Shown in pieces: positions 25,755-34,160 of a stretch of DNA of 64,000 bases (its first letter is position 1; each line of letters starts with the position of its first letter). Made by a program: the position numbers and the translations under genes. The notes below the pieces were generated by a model that was not told where the DNA came from, searched no databases, and saw nothing but the letters and a program-made list of their open reading frames with translations. The stretch is from the NCBI RefSeq assembly GCF_009728935.1, contig NZ_CP034235.1, forward strand, positions 6,213,501 through 6,277,500, read 5' to 3'. The stretch comes from Paenibacillus psychroresistens (lineage in GTDB: Bacteria; Bacillota; Bacilli; Paenibacillales; NBRC-103111).

Positions 25755-25770
25755 TTAGAATTCTAGTTAA

Positions 25771-25806
25771 AAGAGCTCGATACTTCGGTATCGGGTTCTT
25801 TTTTTT
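25771..25806 (+). terminator. Intrinsic terminator of the S-layer gene
   Basis: A 13-bp stem (AAGAGCTCGATAC with its partner, two G-T pairs) closes on a TTCG tetraloop. It is followed by a run of eight Ts that begins within the right arm, 16 bases after the stop codon. Confidence 0.9.
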
Positions 25807-25826
25807 GTGGATGCACTGCTTTTCTC

Positions 25827-26585
25827 CTATGCATTGTAACCAATGCCCACAGCTTCTTTTTTAAGACGTTCTACGATTACTGAACCTTCTTGCCTAGCGT
25901 TTTGTGCAATAATGCGTACAGGCTCTTCCAACGCGCGAAGCACGATGTTAACGCCAATTCTTTCGTCGCCTGTTGCTTCAACTGCTGCAACTGCTGCGGA
26001 TACGTTCACTAACGCTGTACCACCACCGGAAACGATACCTTCTTCTACCGCTGCGCGAGTAGAGTTCAATGCATCTTCGATGCGAAGCTTGCGTTCTTTA
26101 AGTTCTGTTTCAGTAGCTGCTCCAACTTTGATAACTGCAACGCCGCCTGACAATTTAGTCAAACGCTCTTGCAATTTCTCGCTTTCGAAGTCTGAAGTTG
26201 TACCTTCAAGCTGTGCACGAATTTGTGAAATGCGAGCTCCGATATCCTTCTTGTCTCCTGAACCATCAGCGATGATTGTGTTTTCTTTAGTAACGCGCAC
26301 TTGACGAGCATGACCCAATTGTTCCACAGTTGTTGATTTCAATTCCAAGCCCAATTCTTCAGTGATTACTTGACCACCAATTAATGCAACGATATCCTGC
26401 AACATTGCTTTACGGCGATCGCCAAAGCCAGGAGCTTTAACGCCTACGCATACGAATGTTCCACGCAATTTGTTCACTACCAATGTAGCCATTGCTTCGG
26501 CTTCGTTATCTTCAGCGATGATAACCGCCTCTGAATTCTTCAACTGTGATAACGCCGTCGTTTCCGACTTTTTCCATAGCTTCAA
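25827..26585 (-). pseudogene. Truncated, internally deleted groEL duplicate
   Basis: The frame encodes 252 residues nearly identical to the middle and apical/intermediate part of the intact GroEL at 27149-28789, with roughly ten substitutions in about 225 residues (for example VALIGG for AALTGG and QNAR for QNAG). It lacks the first third of GroEL. It has an internal deletion that joins a VITVEE-region remnant (in another frame) to AVIIAEDNEAEAMATLV, and it stops at GIGYNA, losing the last about 70 residues including the GGM tail. No ribosome site or promoter is apparent. It cannot form a chaperonin subunit. High identity points to recent duplication or ongoing gene conversion. Confidence 0.9.
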
Positions 26586-26619
26586 GCAATTTTATTTCAA
26601 TCAGAAAAAAACCGAATCT

Positions 26620-26694
26620 TTAGCAACGGCCGCAGAAGCTGCAGCTATGGTTGAGAAGGACAAACAGCAGCAACAGTCAATTGAATCTAAGTAA
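26620..26694 (+). pseudogene. 3'-terminal remnant of a second ligase (WaaL-like) gene
   Basis: The last 24 codons read LATAAEAAAMVEKDKQQQQS then IESK and a stop. They match the end of the intact ligase (ADAEAAAKAEKDRLELEAAQ then QSK). The shared DNA includes GCAGAAGCTGCAGCT and a common AATCTAAGTAAT at the stop. Upstream the reading frame runs straight into inverted groEL sequence, so only the tail of the former gene remains. Confidence 0.7.
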
Positions 26695-26824
26695 TGTGAA
26701 ACCTCATTACAAAGCCTGCAGTGAGTTTTTTACTTCTTACATGAAAATGTTCATTTTTCCCTACTTACTGTACTGTGTATAATGTGATAAAATAAAATTC
26801 ATATTACTAAGTGGGGGAATTTTT

Positions 26825-26992
26825 ATGCTTGTAAACAATGAAATCAATGTTCTCAGTAAAGAAAATCAAATACTCGAGTCTGAGGTTATCATACTTAAAG
26901 AAAAAATTGCTGATCTTGAAAGAAAGATTGACCTACAGCCATTAAACGACAAAATCAAAGAACTTGACAAAAAGTTAAATGGAGCAAGTTGA
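26825..26992 (+). CDS. Small coiled-coil protein, function unknown
   Basis: 55 residues starting at ATG 26825 after a G-rich ribosome site (GGGGG, 7 bases away). The sequence is one long charged amphipathic helix with a heptad pattern (ENQILESEVIILKEKIADLE), interrupted by a single Pro. It is not a recognised family. A TATAAT box at 26778-26783 lies about 42 bases upstream without a clear -35. A perfect bidirectional terminator follows 20 bases after the stop, so this is a self-contained minigene between the ligase remnant and groEL. Confidence 0.5.
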   Translation: MLVNNEINVLSKENQILESEVIILKEKIADLERKIDLQPLNDKIKELDKKLNGAS

Positions 26993-27011
26993 GATCAGAT
27001 ATCAGCTAACT

Positions 27012-27056
27012 AAAATAGGCTAAATTAAGTTTATTGAACTTAATTTAGCCTATTTT
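27012..27056. terminator. Bidirectional intrinsic terminator
   Basis: A perfect 20-bp inverted repeat (arms 27012-27031 and 27037-27056) with a 5-base loop has A-rich and T-rich ends on both sides. It can end the small coiled-coil gene on the plus strand and back up groEL termination on the minus strand. Confidence 0.85.
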
Positions 27057-27088
27057 TCGCAAGAAATGTGACTTCTTCATCACCCAAC

Positions 27089-27117
27089 AAAAAAAGGACT
27101 CCCCGAAGGAAGCCCTT
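27089..27117 (-). terminator. groESL intrinsic terminator
   Basis: On the minus strand a 10-bp stem with two or three G-T pairs closes on TTCG and is followed by seven Ts (27089-27095), about 32 bases beyond the groEL stop. Confidence 0.85.
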
Positions 27118-27148
27118 AATCACTATTTCTAGCTGTATGATGTAAAAA

Positions 27149-28789
27149 CTACATCATGCCGCCCATTCCACCCATGCCGCCCATACCGCCCATGTCTGGC
27201 ATGCCGCCGCCTTTGCTATTGTCCGGTTTGTCGGCAATAACAGCTTCGGTAGTCAAGAACATAGCTGCAACGGATGCTGCATTTTGTAGTGCTGAACGTG
27301 TAACTTTAGCTGGATCTACGATACCTGCGTCAAACATGTTGACCCATTCGCCAGATGCTGCATTGTAACCAATGCCCACAGCTTCTTTTTTAAGACGTTC
27401 TACGATTACTGAACCTTCTTGCCCAGCATTTTGTGCAATAATGCGTACAGGCTCTTCCAACGCGCGAAGCACGATGTTAACGCCAGTTCTTTCGTCGCCT
27501 GTTGCTTCAACTGCTGCAACTGCTGCGTATACGTTCACTAACGCTGTACCACCACCGGAAACGATACCTTCTTCTACCGCTGCGCGAGTAGAGTTCAATG
27601 CATCTTCGATGCGAAGCTTGCGTTCTTTAAGTTCTGTTTCAGTAGCTGCTCCAACTTTGATTACTGCAACTCCGCCTGACAATTTAGCCAAACGCTCTTG
27701 CAATTTCTCTCTGTCGAAGTCTGAAGTTGTATCTTCAAGCTGTGCACGAATTTGTGAAATGCGAGCTCCGATATCCTTCTTGTCGCCTGAACCATCAACG
27801 ATGATTGTGTTTTCTTTAGTAACGCGCACTTGACGAGCACGACCCAATTGATCCACAGTTGTTGATTTCAATTCCAAGCCCAATTCTTCAGTGATTACTT
27901 GACCACCAGTTAATGCAGCGATATCTTGCAACATTGCTTTACGGCGATCGCCAAAGCCAGGAGCTTTAACGCCTACGCATACGAATGTTCCACGCAATTT
28001 GTTCACTACCAATGTAGCCATTGCTTCGCCTTCGATATCTTCAGCGATGATAACCAATGGTTTACCTTGTTGAACTACTTTTTCAAGTACTGGCAAGATT
28101 TCTTGGATGTTGGAAACTTTTTTGTCTGTGATCAGAATGTACGGATCATCAAGAACAGCTTCCATTTTATCTGTATCAGTAACCATGTAAGCTGAAACGT
28201 ATCCACGGTCGAATTGCATTCCTTCAACCACTTCAAGCTCAGTTACAAAGCCTCTGGATTCTTCAACTGTGATAACGCCGTCGTTTCCGACTTTTTCCAT
28301 AGCTTCAGCAATCAATTGACCTACTTCTTCGTCAGCGGAAGAAATGGATGCAACCTGAGCAATGGATTGTTTGCCTTCGATTGGCTTGGAGATGCGAACC
28401 AATTCTTCAAGCGCTGCTTTAACTGCTTTTTCGATACCCTTGCGGATAACCATTGGGTTTGCGCCCGCAGTTACGTTTTTAAGGCCTTCGCGAATCATAG
28501 CTTGTGCAAGTACAGTTGCTGTTGTTGTTCCGTCACCGGCAACGTCATTAGTCTTAGTAGCTACTTCTTTAACCAATTGTGCGCCCATGTTCTCAAACGC
28601 ATCTTCAAGCTCGATTTCTTTAGCAATTGTAACACCATCATTAGTGATCAATGGGCTGCCGAATTTTTTCTCAAGAACAACATTACGCCCTTTTGGACCC
28701 AATGTAACTTTTACTGCGTTTGCTAAAGCATCTACACCACGAAGCATTGCGCGACGCGCGTCTTCACTAAATTTAATTTCCTTTGCCAT
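27149..28789 (-). CDS. groEL: Chaperonin GroEL
   Basis: 546 residues, full length, beginning AKEIKFSEDARRAMLRGVD and ending in the flexible GGM tail (MGGMGGMGGMGGMM). The ATP-binding motifs VTLGPKGRNVVL and GDGTTTATVLAQ and the conserved Asp in the DGTTT segment are present. GroEL forms the double-heptamer folding chamber with GroES in the cytoplasm. It is the second gene of the groESL operon, 27 bases after groES, with GGGAGG upstream of the ATG. Repression by HrcA is indicated by the CIRCE element before groES. A nearly identical truncated copy lies at 25827-26585. Confidence 0.98.
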   Translation of the reverse strand: MAKEIKFSEDARRAMLRGVDALANAVKVTLGPKGRNVVLEKKFGSPLITNDGVTIAKEIELEDAFENMGAQLVKEVATKTNDVAGDGTTTATVLAQAMIREGLKNVTAGANPMVIRKGIEKAVKAALEELVRISKPIEGKQSIAQVASISSADEEVGQLIAEAMEKVGNDGVITVEESRGFVTELEVVEGMQFDRGYVSAYMVTDTDKMEAVLDDPYILITDKKVSNIQEILPVLEKVVQQGKPLVIIAEDIEGEAMATLVVNKLRGTFVCVGVKAPGFGDRRKAMLQDIAALTGGQVITEELGLELKSTTVDQLGRARQVRVTKENTIIVDGSGDKKDIGARISQIRAQLEDTTSDFDREKLQERLAKLSGGVAVIKVGAATETELKERKLRIEDALNSTRAAVEEGIVSGGGTALVNVYAAVAAVEATGDERTGVNIVLRALEEPVRIIAQNAGQEGSVIVERLKKEAVGIGYNAASGEWVNMFDAGIVDPAKVTRSALQNAASVAAMFLTTEAVIADKPDNSKGGGMPDMGGMGGMGGMGGMM

Positions 28790-28816
28790 GTTAAATGAAA
28801 CCTCCCATAATTATTA

Positions 28817-29098
28817 TTAAGCCAGAATGGCCAGAATGTCGCTCTCACGCATAATCAAAAGCTCTTTACCTTCAAATTTAACTTCAGTTCCCGCATACTT
28901 CGAGAATAGAACTTTATCGCCTTCTTTAACTTCCAACGGTGTACGTGCTCCGTCTTTCAAATGCCCGCTGCCTACAGCAACAACTTTACCTTCTTGCGGC
29001 TTTTCTTTTGCATTGTCTGGCAATACGATCCCACTTGCAGTTTTCTCTTCTTTCGCAATAGCTTCAATCACTACGCGATCGCCCAACGGTTTAATCAT
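28817..29098 (-). CDS. groES: Co-chaperonin GroES
   Basis: 93 residues. The mobile-loop region EEKTASGIVLPDNAKEKPQ (17-35) and the start MIKPLGDRVVIE are diagnostic of the GroEL lid. AAGGAGG lies 9 bases before the ATG. It is the first gene of the operon, directly downstream of a sigma-A promoter and CIRCE. Confidence 0.98.
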   Translation of the reverse strand: MIKPLGDRVVIEAIAKEEKTASGIVLPDNAKEKPQEGKVVAVGSGHLKDGARTPLEVKEGDKVLFSKYAGTEVKFEGKELLIMRESDILAILA

Positions 29099-29150
29099 TG
29101 AAAATAGCCTCCTTGATATATTATGTTTATTTTGAATATAATCCTCATTA

Positions 29151-29177
29151 TTAGCACTTGAAGGTGACGAGTGCTAA
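29151..29177 (-). promoter_or_regulatory. CIRCE operator (HrcA binding site)
   Basis: TTAGCACTT, nine bases, then GAGTGCTAA: the CIRCE inverted repeat with one departure from consensus (T for C at the inner end of the left arm). It lies between the promoter and groES, inside the transcribed leader, as usual in Firmicutes. Confidence 0.93.
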
Positions 29178-29188
29178 CAACACTTATT

Positions 29189-29217
29189 ATGATACCGAGT
29201 TTTCCATCATTTTGCAA
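29189..29217 (-). promoter_or_regulatory. groESL sigma-A promoter
   Basis: On the minus strand TTGCAA (29212-29217) and TATCAT (29189-29194) are 17 bp apart. The CIRCE repeat begins 11 bases downstream of the -10 box. Confidence 0.8.
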
Positions 29218-29431
29218 GTGCTTTTCACGACATTCACAATTTATTCAAAATGCCTGCAACGGTCCTTTTGGAAAATCACACCTATTTCAGTTTATCCAGC
29301 TATTCGAATATTATTCCTTAAGTTTCATAGCCAATTAAGCGATATCCGATCACACGCAGATTAGGTTTAACAGGGACAAGCAAGTTTTCAGCAACCGCTC
29401 GATTCAACCAATTAAGGGCTGTGCGATGAAT

Positions 29432-29977
29432 TCATCCGAATTCTATTTCAACATCCTTTGTATGTATTACACCTCCACTTCTCAAAGCGAGTTTAGCTAT
29501 TCTTTTTTTACGCTCTGCCCATGAATGCGCACCACCATTATTTAATGAATGGCTCAATGACCACCAATGTCCAATGGCATGAAAAATTTGCTTCTGACAC
29601 TGCTCTGCCCGACGTTTAACTTGATTAGCTGAAAAACGCAGTAAAAACCACCCTGAAAGTATGAGTTCATTTTGACGATAAAGGTGATCATCAAAATCAC
29701 CTGGTGATATGTCTCGTGCATGAGTTGTAAATCCATCGATTTCGAAAACAAATCTCATACCATTTCTAATATAGATGAAGTCAACAAAGCGATCTCCACC
29801 CTTGAAATCCTTCAAAGGAAACTCTGCACTTAATCCTTCAAAATCATAATTAAACACCGGTCCCAACACCAACTCCAGAAATAATACCTCAATATCACCT
29901 AATTTCTTTCGATACAATCCTTTTCTTATCGCCTCCTCCTCAAACTTAGCAATAAAACGCACTACCTCAGTATGCAT
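29432..29977 (-). CDS. DUF559-like / PD-(D/E)XK endonuclease-fold protein
   Basis: 181 residues from ATG 29977, chosen because AGAGGAG lies 8 bases upstream; a further ATG at 29995 has no site. The central pattern FVDFIYIRNGMRFVFEIDGF (about 65-85), followed by LILSGWFLLRFS, resembles the DUF559/very-short-patch nuclease core, with Asp and Glu in the expected D...ExD order. The C-terminal third is basic. No restriction or repair partner is adjacent, so the role is unknown. It is a single gene between groESL and tatC with intergenic repeat DNA upstream. The assignment is by fold pattern only. Confidence 0.6.
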   Translation of the reverse strand: MHTEVVRFIAKFEEEAIRKGLYRKKLGDIEVLFLELVLGPVFNYDFEGLSAEFPLKDFKGGDRFVDFIYIRNGMRFVFEIDGFTTHARDISPGDFDDHLYRQNELILSGWFLLRFSANQVKRRAEQCQKQIFHAIGHWWSLSHSLNNGGAHSWAERKKRIAKLALRSGGVIHTKDVEIEFG

Positions 29978-30168
29978 CTTAATTACTCCTCTCATTTGAT
30001 TTTTTTTAGAATTCTAATGCAAAAAACACACCAAAACGCAGCTCTAGGCTGTCGTTCGGGTGTGCTTCACACGAAAAATTACTATAAGATCATTTTAATC
30101 CAATTACACTTGGAAAATCAAGTAAACTCTTGTAATAAATTCACTCTACACTCAGAGTTATGGAAAAA

Positions 30169-30370
30169 TTTTCGCTATAACAGACTAAATTTTCTTTATT
30201 TTAACTACTGCTCAGGTATTTAAGTGAAATCAAGGAAATTTTGGCGTTAATAACGAAACACTTTCTATATTAACGCCATACTTTCGTTATTTACCTAATA
30301 AACCTCATTGAACACAACAATAAAGAAAATCATATCACTAATAGCGAAATTCTTTCGCTAAGCTAGCTAC
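30169..30370. repeat. Dispersed intergenic repeat, copy A
   Basis: Shared landmarks with copy B (36140-36340) occur in the same order: TTTCGCTAT, about 73 bases, the hairpin TGGCGTTAATA...TATTAACGCCA (30242-30252 and 30268-30278) with AACGAA inside, then TTCGTTAT (30283-30290) and CCTCATT. Short TAACGA/TTCGCTA motifs recur to the end. It codes for nothing and fills the gap upstream of the DUF559-like gene and downstream of tatC. Confidence 0.65.
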
Positions 30371-30426
30371 CACTAAATTGGTTACTTAAAGGACACATTC
30401 AGCAGCTTCAGTATACTTGGAGCAAC

Positions 30427-31185
30427 CTACTTATCCCCATACTCATCTGCCCAAACACGATCTTTAGCCAGCTGCTTCCTATATATAACTTTAGAAAGCA
30501 ATACACTGATCTCGTAGAGAATAATAAGCGGGATGGCGACAATGATCGCCGAAAGCGCATCAGGCGGAGTCACGACAGTCGAAAGTATAACAAGTGCGAG
30601 ATAAGCATATCGACGCATTTTGTGCAATCTAATTGGATTAAGCAAGCGAATGCGTGTTAGAAACATCACAACTACCGGTAATTCAAATAATAAGGAGATG
30701 GGCAGCAGAATATTGAACATAAAGGAGAAATATTGGGTGATTCCATATGTTTCTGTGAGCATCAAGCTACCCGTCAGTCCAGATGCAAATTTAAAAGCCA
30801 TCGGGAATACAACGAAATAAGCAAACGCCAAGCCAACTAGGAATAAAAGCACTGAAAATGGTATATAGCCTATTGTTGCCTTCTGCTCTTCTTTGCTAAG
30901 CCCTGGTTTCACGAATGACCATAGGTGATATAACGTAACAGGTCCCGTAACAACTAAAGCAATAATAAAGGATAGCTGCATATAAACCCTAAGTCCGTCC
31001 CACGGTGAAAAGGCATGCCAGGTCGCATTCACAAGTGGCGATGCTTCTTGAAGATAAATCAATATAGGCTTAGCTACAAAAAAACCACCGATCATCCCCA
31101 GCACTAGTACAGCAATTATCCAGATTATTCGTTTACGCAATTCACCTAAATGCTCAACAAGAGACATAGCATCTTCTTGCATCAT
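30427..31185 (-). CDS. tatC: Twin-arginine translocase subunit TatC
   Basis: 252 residues with six membrane helices. The family signatures are SLVEHLGELRKRI at 8-20 (with the critical Glu), FSPWDGLRVYMQLSFI, KPGLSKEEQ and FELPVVVMFLTRI. TatC is the receptor for twin-arginine signal peptides in the cytoplasmic membrane. It lies 25 bases after tatA, forming a minimal two-gene Tat system of the TatAC type common in Gram-positives. An alternative ATG three bases downstream also fits the ribosome site. Confidence 0.95.
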   Translation of the reverse strand: MMQEDAMSLVEHLGELRKRIIWIIAVLVLGMIGGFFVAKPILIYLQEASPLVNATWHAFSPWDGLRVYMQLSFIIALVVTGPVTLYHLWSFVKPGLSKEEQKATIGYIPFSVLLFLVGLAFAYFVVFPMAFKFASGLTGSLMLTETYGITQYFSFMFNILLPISLLFELPVVVMFLTRIRLLNPIRLHKMRRYAYLALVILSTVVTPPDALSAIIVAIPLIILYEISVLLSKVIYRKQLAKDRVWADEYGDK

Positions 31186-31210
31186 TTCACCAACCTTATC
31201 TACCTTCAGT

Positions 31211-31513
31211 TCAATCCGGCAATCTTCGGCTGTCCTGTGGTTTTTTCTCTACTTTTTCTTCGGTGCTTACTTCACTCACTTCACGAAATTGAGCTTCCTG
31301 CACATTAGCTTTTTCCGAACGAATTTCTTTACGTGTTCCTGGCTGAACTTGTGGTGTTTCGTCATTGTCATTCATAATATCTTTGGTACCATTCTTAAAT
31401 TCCCTTAGCGTTTTACCGAAAGCTTTTCCCAATTCCGGCAGCTTGCTAGGTCCAAACAACAATAAAGCTACAATAACAATCAATATGATATGAATAGGTC
31501 CAAACGCGCCCAT
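31211..31513 (-). CDS. tatA: Twin-arginine translocase subunit TatA
   Basis: 100 residues from ATG 31513 (AGAGGAG 9 bases upstream); a TTG nine bases earlier is less likely. One N-terminal helix (about 4-21), the hinge LLFGPSKLPELGKAFGKTL, and an amphipathic helix are followed by a charged tail of about 50 residues, longer than in many TatA proteins. It forms the translocation pore with TatC, encoded immediately downstream. Confidence 0.94.
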   Translation of the reverse strand: MGAFGPIHIILIVIVALLLFGPSKLPELGKAFGKTLREFKNGTKDIMNDNDETPQVQPGTRKEIRSEKANVQEAQFREVSEVSTEEKVEKKPQDSRRLPD

Positions 31514-31531
31514 ACATTCCAACTCCTCTTC

Positions 31532-32032
31532 TTAAGTGTTTTCGTTGTGATCCGGTTGATGACCTGTGAGTATATTCAGTGCATGTGGAAGCTGATCCAT
31601 AATCGCTGCTAAGCTTTCATTAACTCCCTTAGGACTTCCCGGCAGATTAATAATCAAGGATTGTCCGCGAATCCCGGCAACGGATCTAGATAACATAGCT
31701 CGTGGACTTTTCAGCATAGCGGTCATTCGCATCGCTTCAGCAATTCCTGGAACAAGACGATCAATGACCTGCAAGGTTGCCTCAGGTGTTACGTCGCGTG
31801 GTGATAAGCCCGTACCGCCTGTAGTTAGCACTAAATCGGCTTGATAATAATCAGTCATTTCAATTAATGAGGCCATAATTTCTTTGATTTCATCAGGAAC
31901 GATCCGGTATTCGATAATTTCGCCTTGAAGCTCCTCTTCAACCAACTCACGAATAACTTGTGCACTGGTATCTTCTCTTTCACCTTTGAACCCTCGATCA
32001 CTTGCTGTGAGAATCGCAACCTTCCACCGCAT
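31532..32032 (-). CDS. Molybdopterin adenylyltransferase family protein (MogA/MoaB)
   Basis: 166 residues. ILTASDRGFKGEREDTS at 7-23 and TTGGTGLSPRDVTPEAT near 70-86 are diagnostic, and LPGSPKGVNESL lies near the C-terminus. The family adenylylates molybdopterin before metal insertion, or acts as MoaB. It follows moaC by 25 bases, and no other Moco genes are in the window. I cannot separate MogA from MoaB by eye. Confidence 0.88.
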   Translation of the reverse strand: MRWKVAILTASDRGFKGEREDTSAQVIRELVEEELQGEIIEYRIVPDEIKEIMASLIEMTDYYQADLVLTTGGTGLSPRDVTPEATLQVIDRLVPGIAEAMRMTAMLKSPRAMLSRSVAGIRGQSLIINLPGSPKGVNESLAAIMDQLPHALNILTGHQPDHNENT

Positions 32033-32057
32033 GCATCATCTACCCCCTTATCATCCA

Positions 32058-32555
32058 TTAAATGATTTCTCGCTGATAATCGCCGTTTTTGCCGCCTGTT
32101 TTAGTTAGCAGTATTGTGGGTCCTATAGACATTCCTTTTTCTAAAGCTTTACACATATCATACACTGTTAACGCCGCAGCGGATACAGCAGTTAATGCTT
32201 CCATCTCAACGCCCGTTTGTCCGGTTGTTTTTACAGTTGCTTCTATATATAACTCATCCACCCCATTATCGGAAAATTGCACGTCCACACCTGTTATTGG
32301 AAGCGGATGGCACATTGGGATCCAATCGGATGTTTTCTTAGCCGCCATAATTCCAGCAATTTGGGCAACAGCGAGTACATCGCCTTTTTTAATCTGTCCT
32401 TGCTTAATCGCTGAGAGTGTTGTGGGCAGCATAACTACCTTAGAAGCTGCTACCGCAATCCGCTTATTGCTAGCCTTGTCTGAAACATCCACCATATGTG
32501 CACGACCTTGGTCGTTAAAATGTGTAAAATCCGTTTTCTCTTCGATCAGATTCAC
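32058..32555 (-). CDS. moaC: Cyclic pyranopterin monophosphate synthase (MoaC)
   Basis: 165 residues. FTHFNDQGRAHMVDVSDK at 10-27 and WIPMCHPLPITGVDV near 79-93 hold conserved active-site residues, as does VYDMCKALEKGMSIG near 130-144. With MoaA it makes cPMP, the first Moco intermediate. The start is a GTG with a weak site. It lies between the cyclo-ligase and mogA genes, in the same setting as in Bacillus. Confidence 0.95.
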   Translation of the reverse strand: MNLIEEKTDFTHFNDQGRAHMVDVSDKASNKRIAVAASKVVMLPTTLSAIKQGQIKKGDVLAVAQIAGIMAAKKTSDWIPMCHPLPITGVDVQFSDNGVDELYIEATVKTTGQTGVEMEALTAVSAAALTVYDMCKALEKGMSIGPTILLTKTGGKNGDYQREII

Positions 32556-32575
32556 CTCTATGCTTTCTTACGGAA

Positions 32576-33193
32576 TTAGATAGCTCTGGTTTCGGATATA
32601 ATTAGATCTACCGCGAGGTCATGCTTCTCACACGGCACCTCTTCGACAATTTGCAAATCCATGGCGAGTGCAAGCTTGTATATCCTTACGTTCCGCTCAT
32701 CCATGCTTTGCAGAAACTTATCGTAATAACCACCACCATAGCCTAAACGCGCTCTTTTCATATCGAAAGCTAGCCCTGGGATCAGCATGTAACCTTGATA
32801 CAGCGAGTAATCAACAATACGAGTATCGGCTAATGGTTCCAGTATGCCCCAAGGTGGCTGCGGCTGCAGATCATTAACTCCGTTAATATAATGAAAATTT
32901 AGTGCTTTAAGACTAGACTGCACCCGAGGTGCGGCTACTGGAATCCCTTTTTGCCAACACCATTCTATAATCGGCATGATGTTAAGCTCATCTCGAAAGG
33001 GTATGTAAGTGTATAAAATATAATTTTTCTGCAACTCTAAACTCCATTTTAATTGAAGATGTTCTATCGCACGTTGACAAATAATCTCGGATTTTTGTAA
33101 TCGCATATCATTTTCTAAGGACGAACGTTCTAAGGAGATAAGCTTGCGCAATCGAGCTTTTTGCTCAATGATTGAAGATGAGCTCGAAGACAT
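32576..33193 (-). CDS. 5-formyltetrahydrofolate cyclo-ligase
   Basis: 205 residues. The C-terminal phosphate-binding loop RLGYGGGYYDKFL is the family signature. Further upstream are LRKLISLERSSL near the N-terminus and FRDELNIMPII. The enzyme converts 5-formyl-THF to 5,10-methenyl-THF with ATP. AAAGGAG lies 8 bases before the ATG. It begins the fthC-moaC-mogA-tatA-tatC run, all on the minus strand with short gaps. Confidence 0.92.
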   Translation of the reverse strand: MSSSSSSIIEQKARLRKLISLERSSLENDMRLQKSEIICQRAIEHLQLKWSLELQKNYILYTYIPFRDELNIMPIIEWCWQKGIPVAAPRVQSSLKALNFHYINGVNDLQPQPPWGILEPLADTRIVDYSLYQGYMLIPGLAFDMKRARLGYGGGYYDKFLQSMDERNVRIYKLALAMDLQIVEEVPCEKHDLAVDLIISETRAI

Positions 33194-33285
33194 TTCAAGC
33201 GCTCCTTTACTTAATGGGATTAAATATTCCGCAGGTTCTTTTCCTATATTTTAGCATAAACTTTCTTATAACGAAACGTACCCAG

Positions 33286-33987
33286 CTACTTCAGAAAATC
33301 GGGCAATTCTGCAAGAACTGCATGATGATCGGACGCAACCGTTTCCTGCACCCAAGCTCGTGAATCCCGGCAACCTTTATTAGTAAAAATATGATCGATT
33401 TGCTTGCCATTCTGCATAGTCGCTTGAGGCCGCGGTAGTCTTATTCTATGCCACTTGGGGTCGATTATTTTCATAGTAGCATTAGATGGTTCCATATTAA
33501 AGTCCCCTAAAACAATCGTTGGCATAGACAGCTCGTTTATTTTTTCGCATAAAATTGGCATTTGCCATTTATATTCTTGAGCAAGAACACCTAGATGCGT
33601 ATTAACAATAGTGAATGAAGATTCAAGCTCGTTCGGACTTTGAGCTCCGCTCAGTTTAATATTGGCAATGAGGATGCTTCTTCGCTCTAATCCACCATCC
33701 ATATTAAAAATCGTTTTAGATGCGATAGGCCACTTGCTAAGAATCGCATTACCATATTGACTAAAACCAAAATTCAAACTCGGTGAGTAACAACTAAACA
33801 TACCTGCACCTTTAGCCAGAATAGTGACTTGATCTCGAAAATAACTACGAGGCTGAAATCGATCTACTTCCTGCAAGGCAACAATATCTGCTTCGGACTT
33901 AAGAATTTCTTTAAGGATACGGCCTAGGTCTGTTTTACCATCCAAACCTTTGCCATGATGTATATTAAAGGTCATTACTTTCAACAC
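33286..33987 (-). CDS. Endonuclease/exonuclease/phosphatase-family protein
   Basis: 233 residues. The four EEP core elements are in order: TFNIHHGKG at 6-14, ADIVALQEVDRF near 34-45, VNTHLGVLA with VLGDFNMEPS near 150-160, and ASDHHAVLAEL at the C-terminus. Catalytic Asn, Glu, Asp and His are present. Substrates in the family range from nucleic acids to phospholipids, and none can be chosen here. The ribosome site GGAGG is 6 bases before a TTG codon (33984) and only 3 before the GTG at 33987, so the TTG may be the real start. Confidence 0.85.
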   Translation of the reverse strand: MLKVMTFNIHHGKGLDGKTDLGRILKEILKSEADIVALQEVDRFQPRSYFRDQVTILAKGAGMFSCYSPSLNFGFSQYGNAILSKWPIASKTIFNMDGGLERRSILIANIKLSGAQSPNELESSFTIVNTHLGVLAQEYKWQMPILCEKINELSMPTIVLGDFNMEPSNATMKIIDPKWHRIRLPRPQATMQNGKQIDHIFTNKGCRDSRAWVQETVASDHHAVLAELPDFLK

Positions 33988-34160
33988 AAACCTCCACTCT
34001 CTGACAAGCGATTGACGATTACCTTATTTTATTTTACATGATTATACGATCAATCGCACTTTTGTTGAAATCCATACGTGAATGTTGCTGTAAATTCATG
34101 TATCATTAGAAGAAGATTAGTTAAACGATTACATTCTTATACGGAGGCTTTCATTAAATT

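Noticed and set aside
25827..26585. A second functional groEL
   Set aside because: It lacks the N-terminal third and the C-terminal equatorial residues, has an internal deletion and no promoter or ribosome site.
27372..28726. Long plus-strand open frames antisense to groEL
   Set aside because: They mirror the strong codon bias of groEL, recur identically opposite the truncated copy, and have no ribosome site or recognisable domain.
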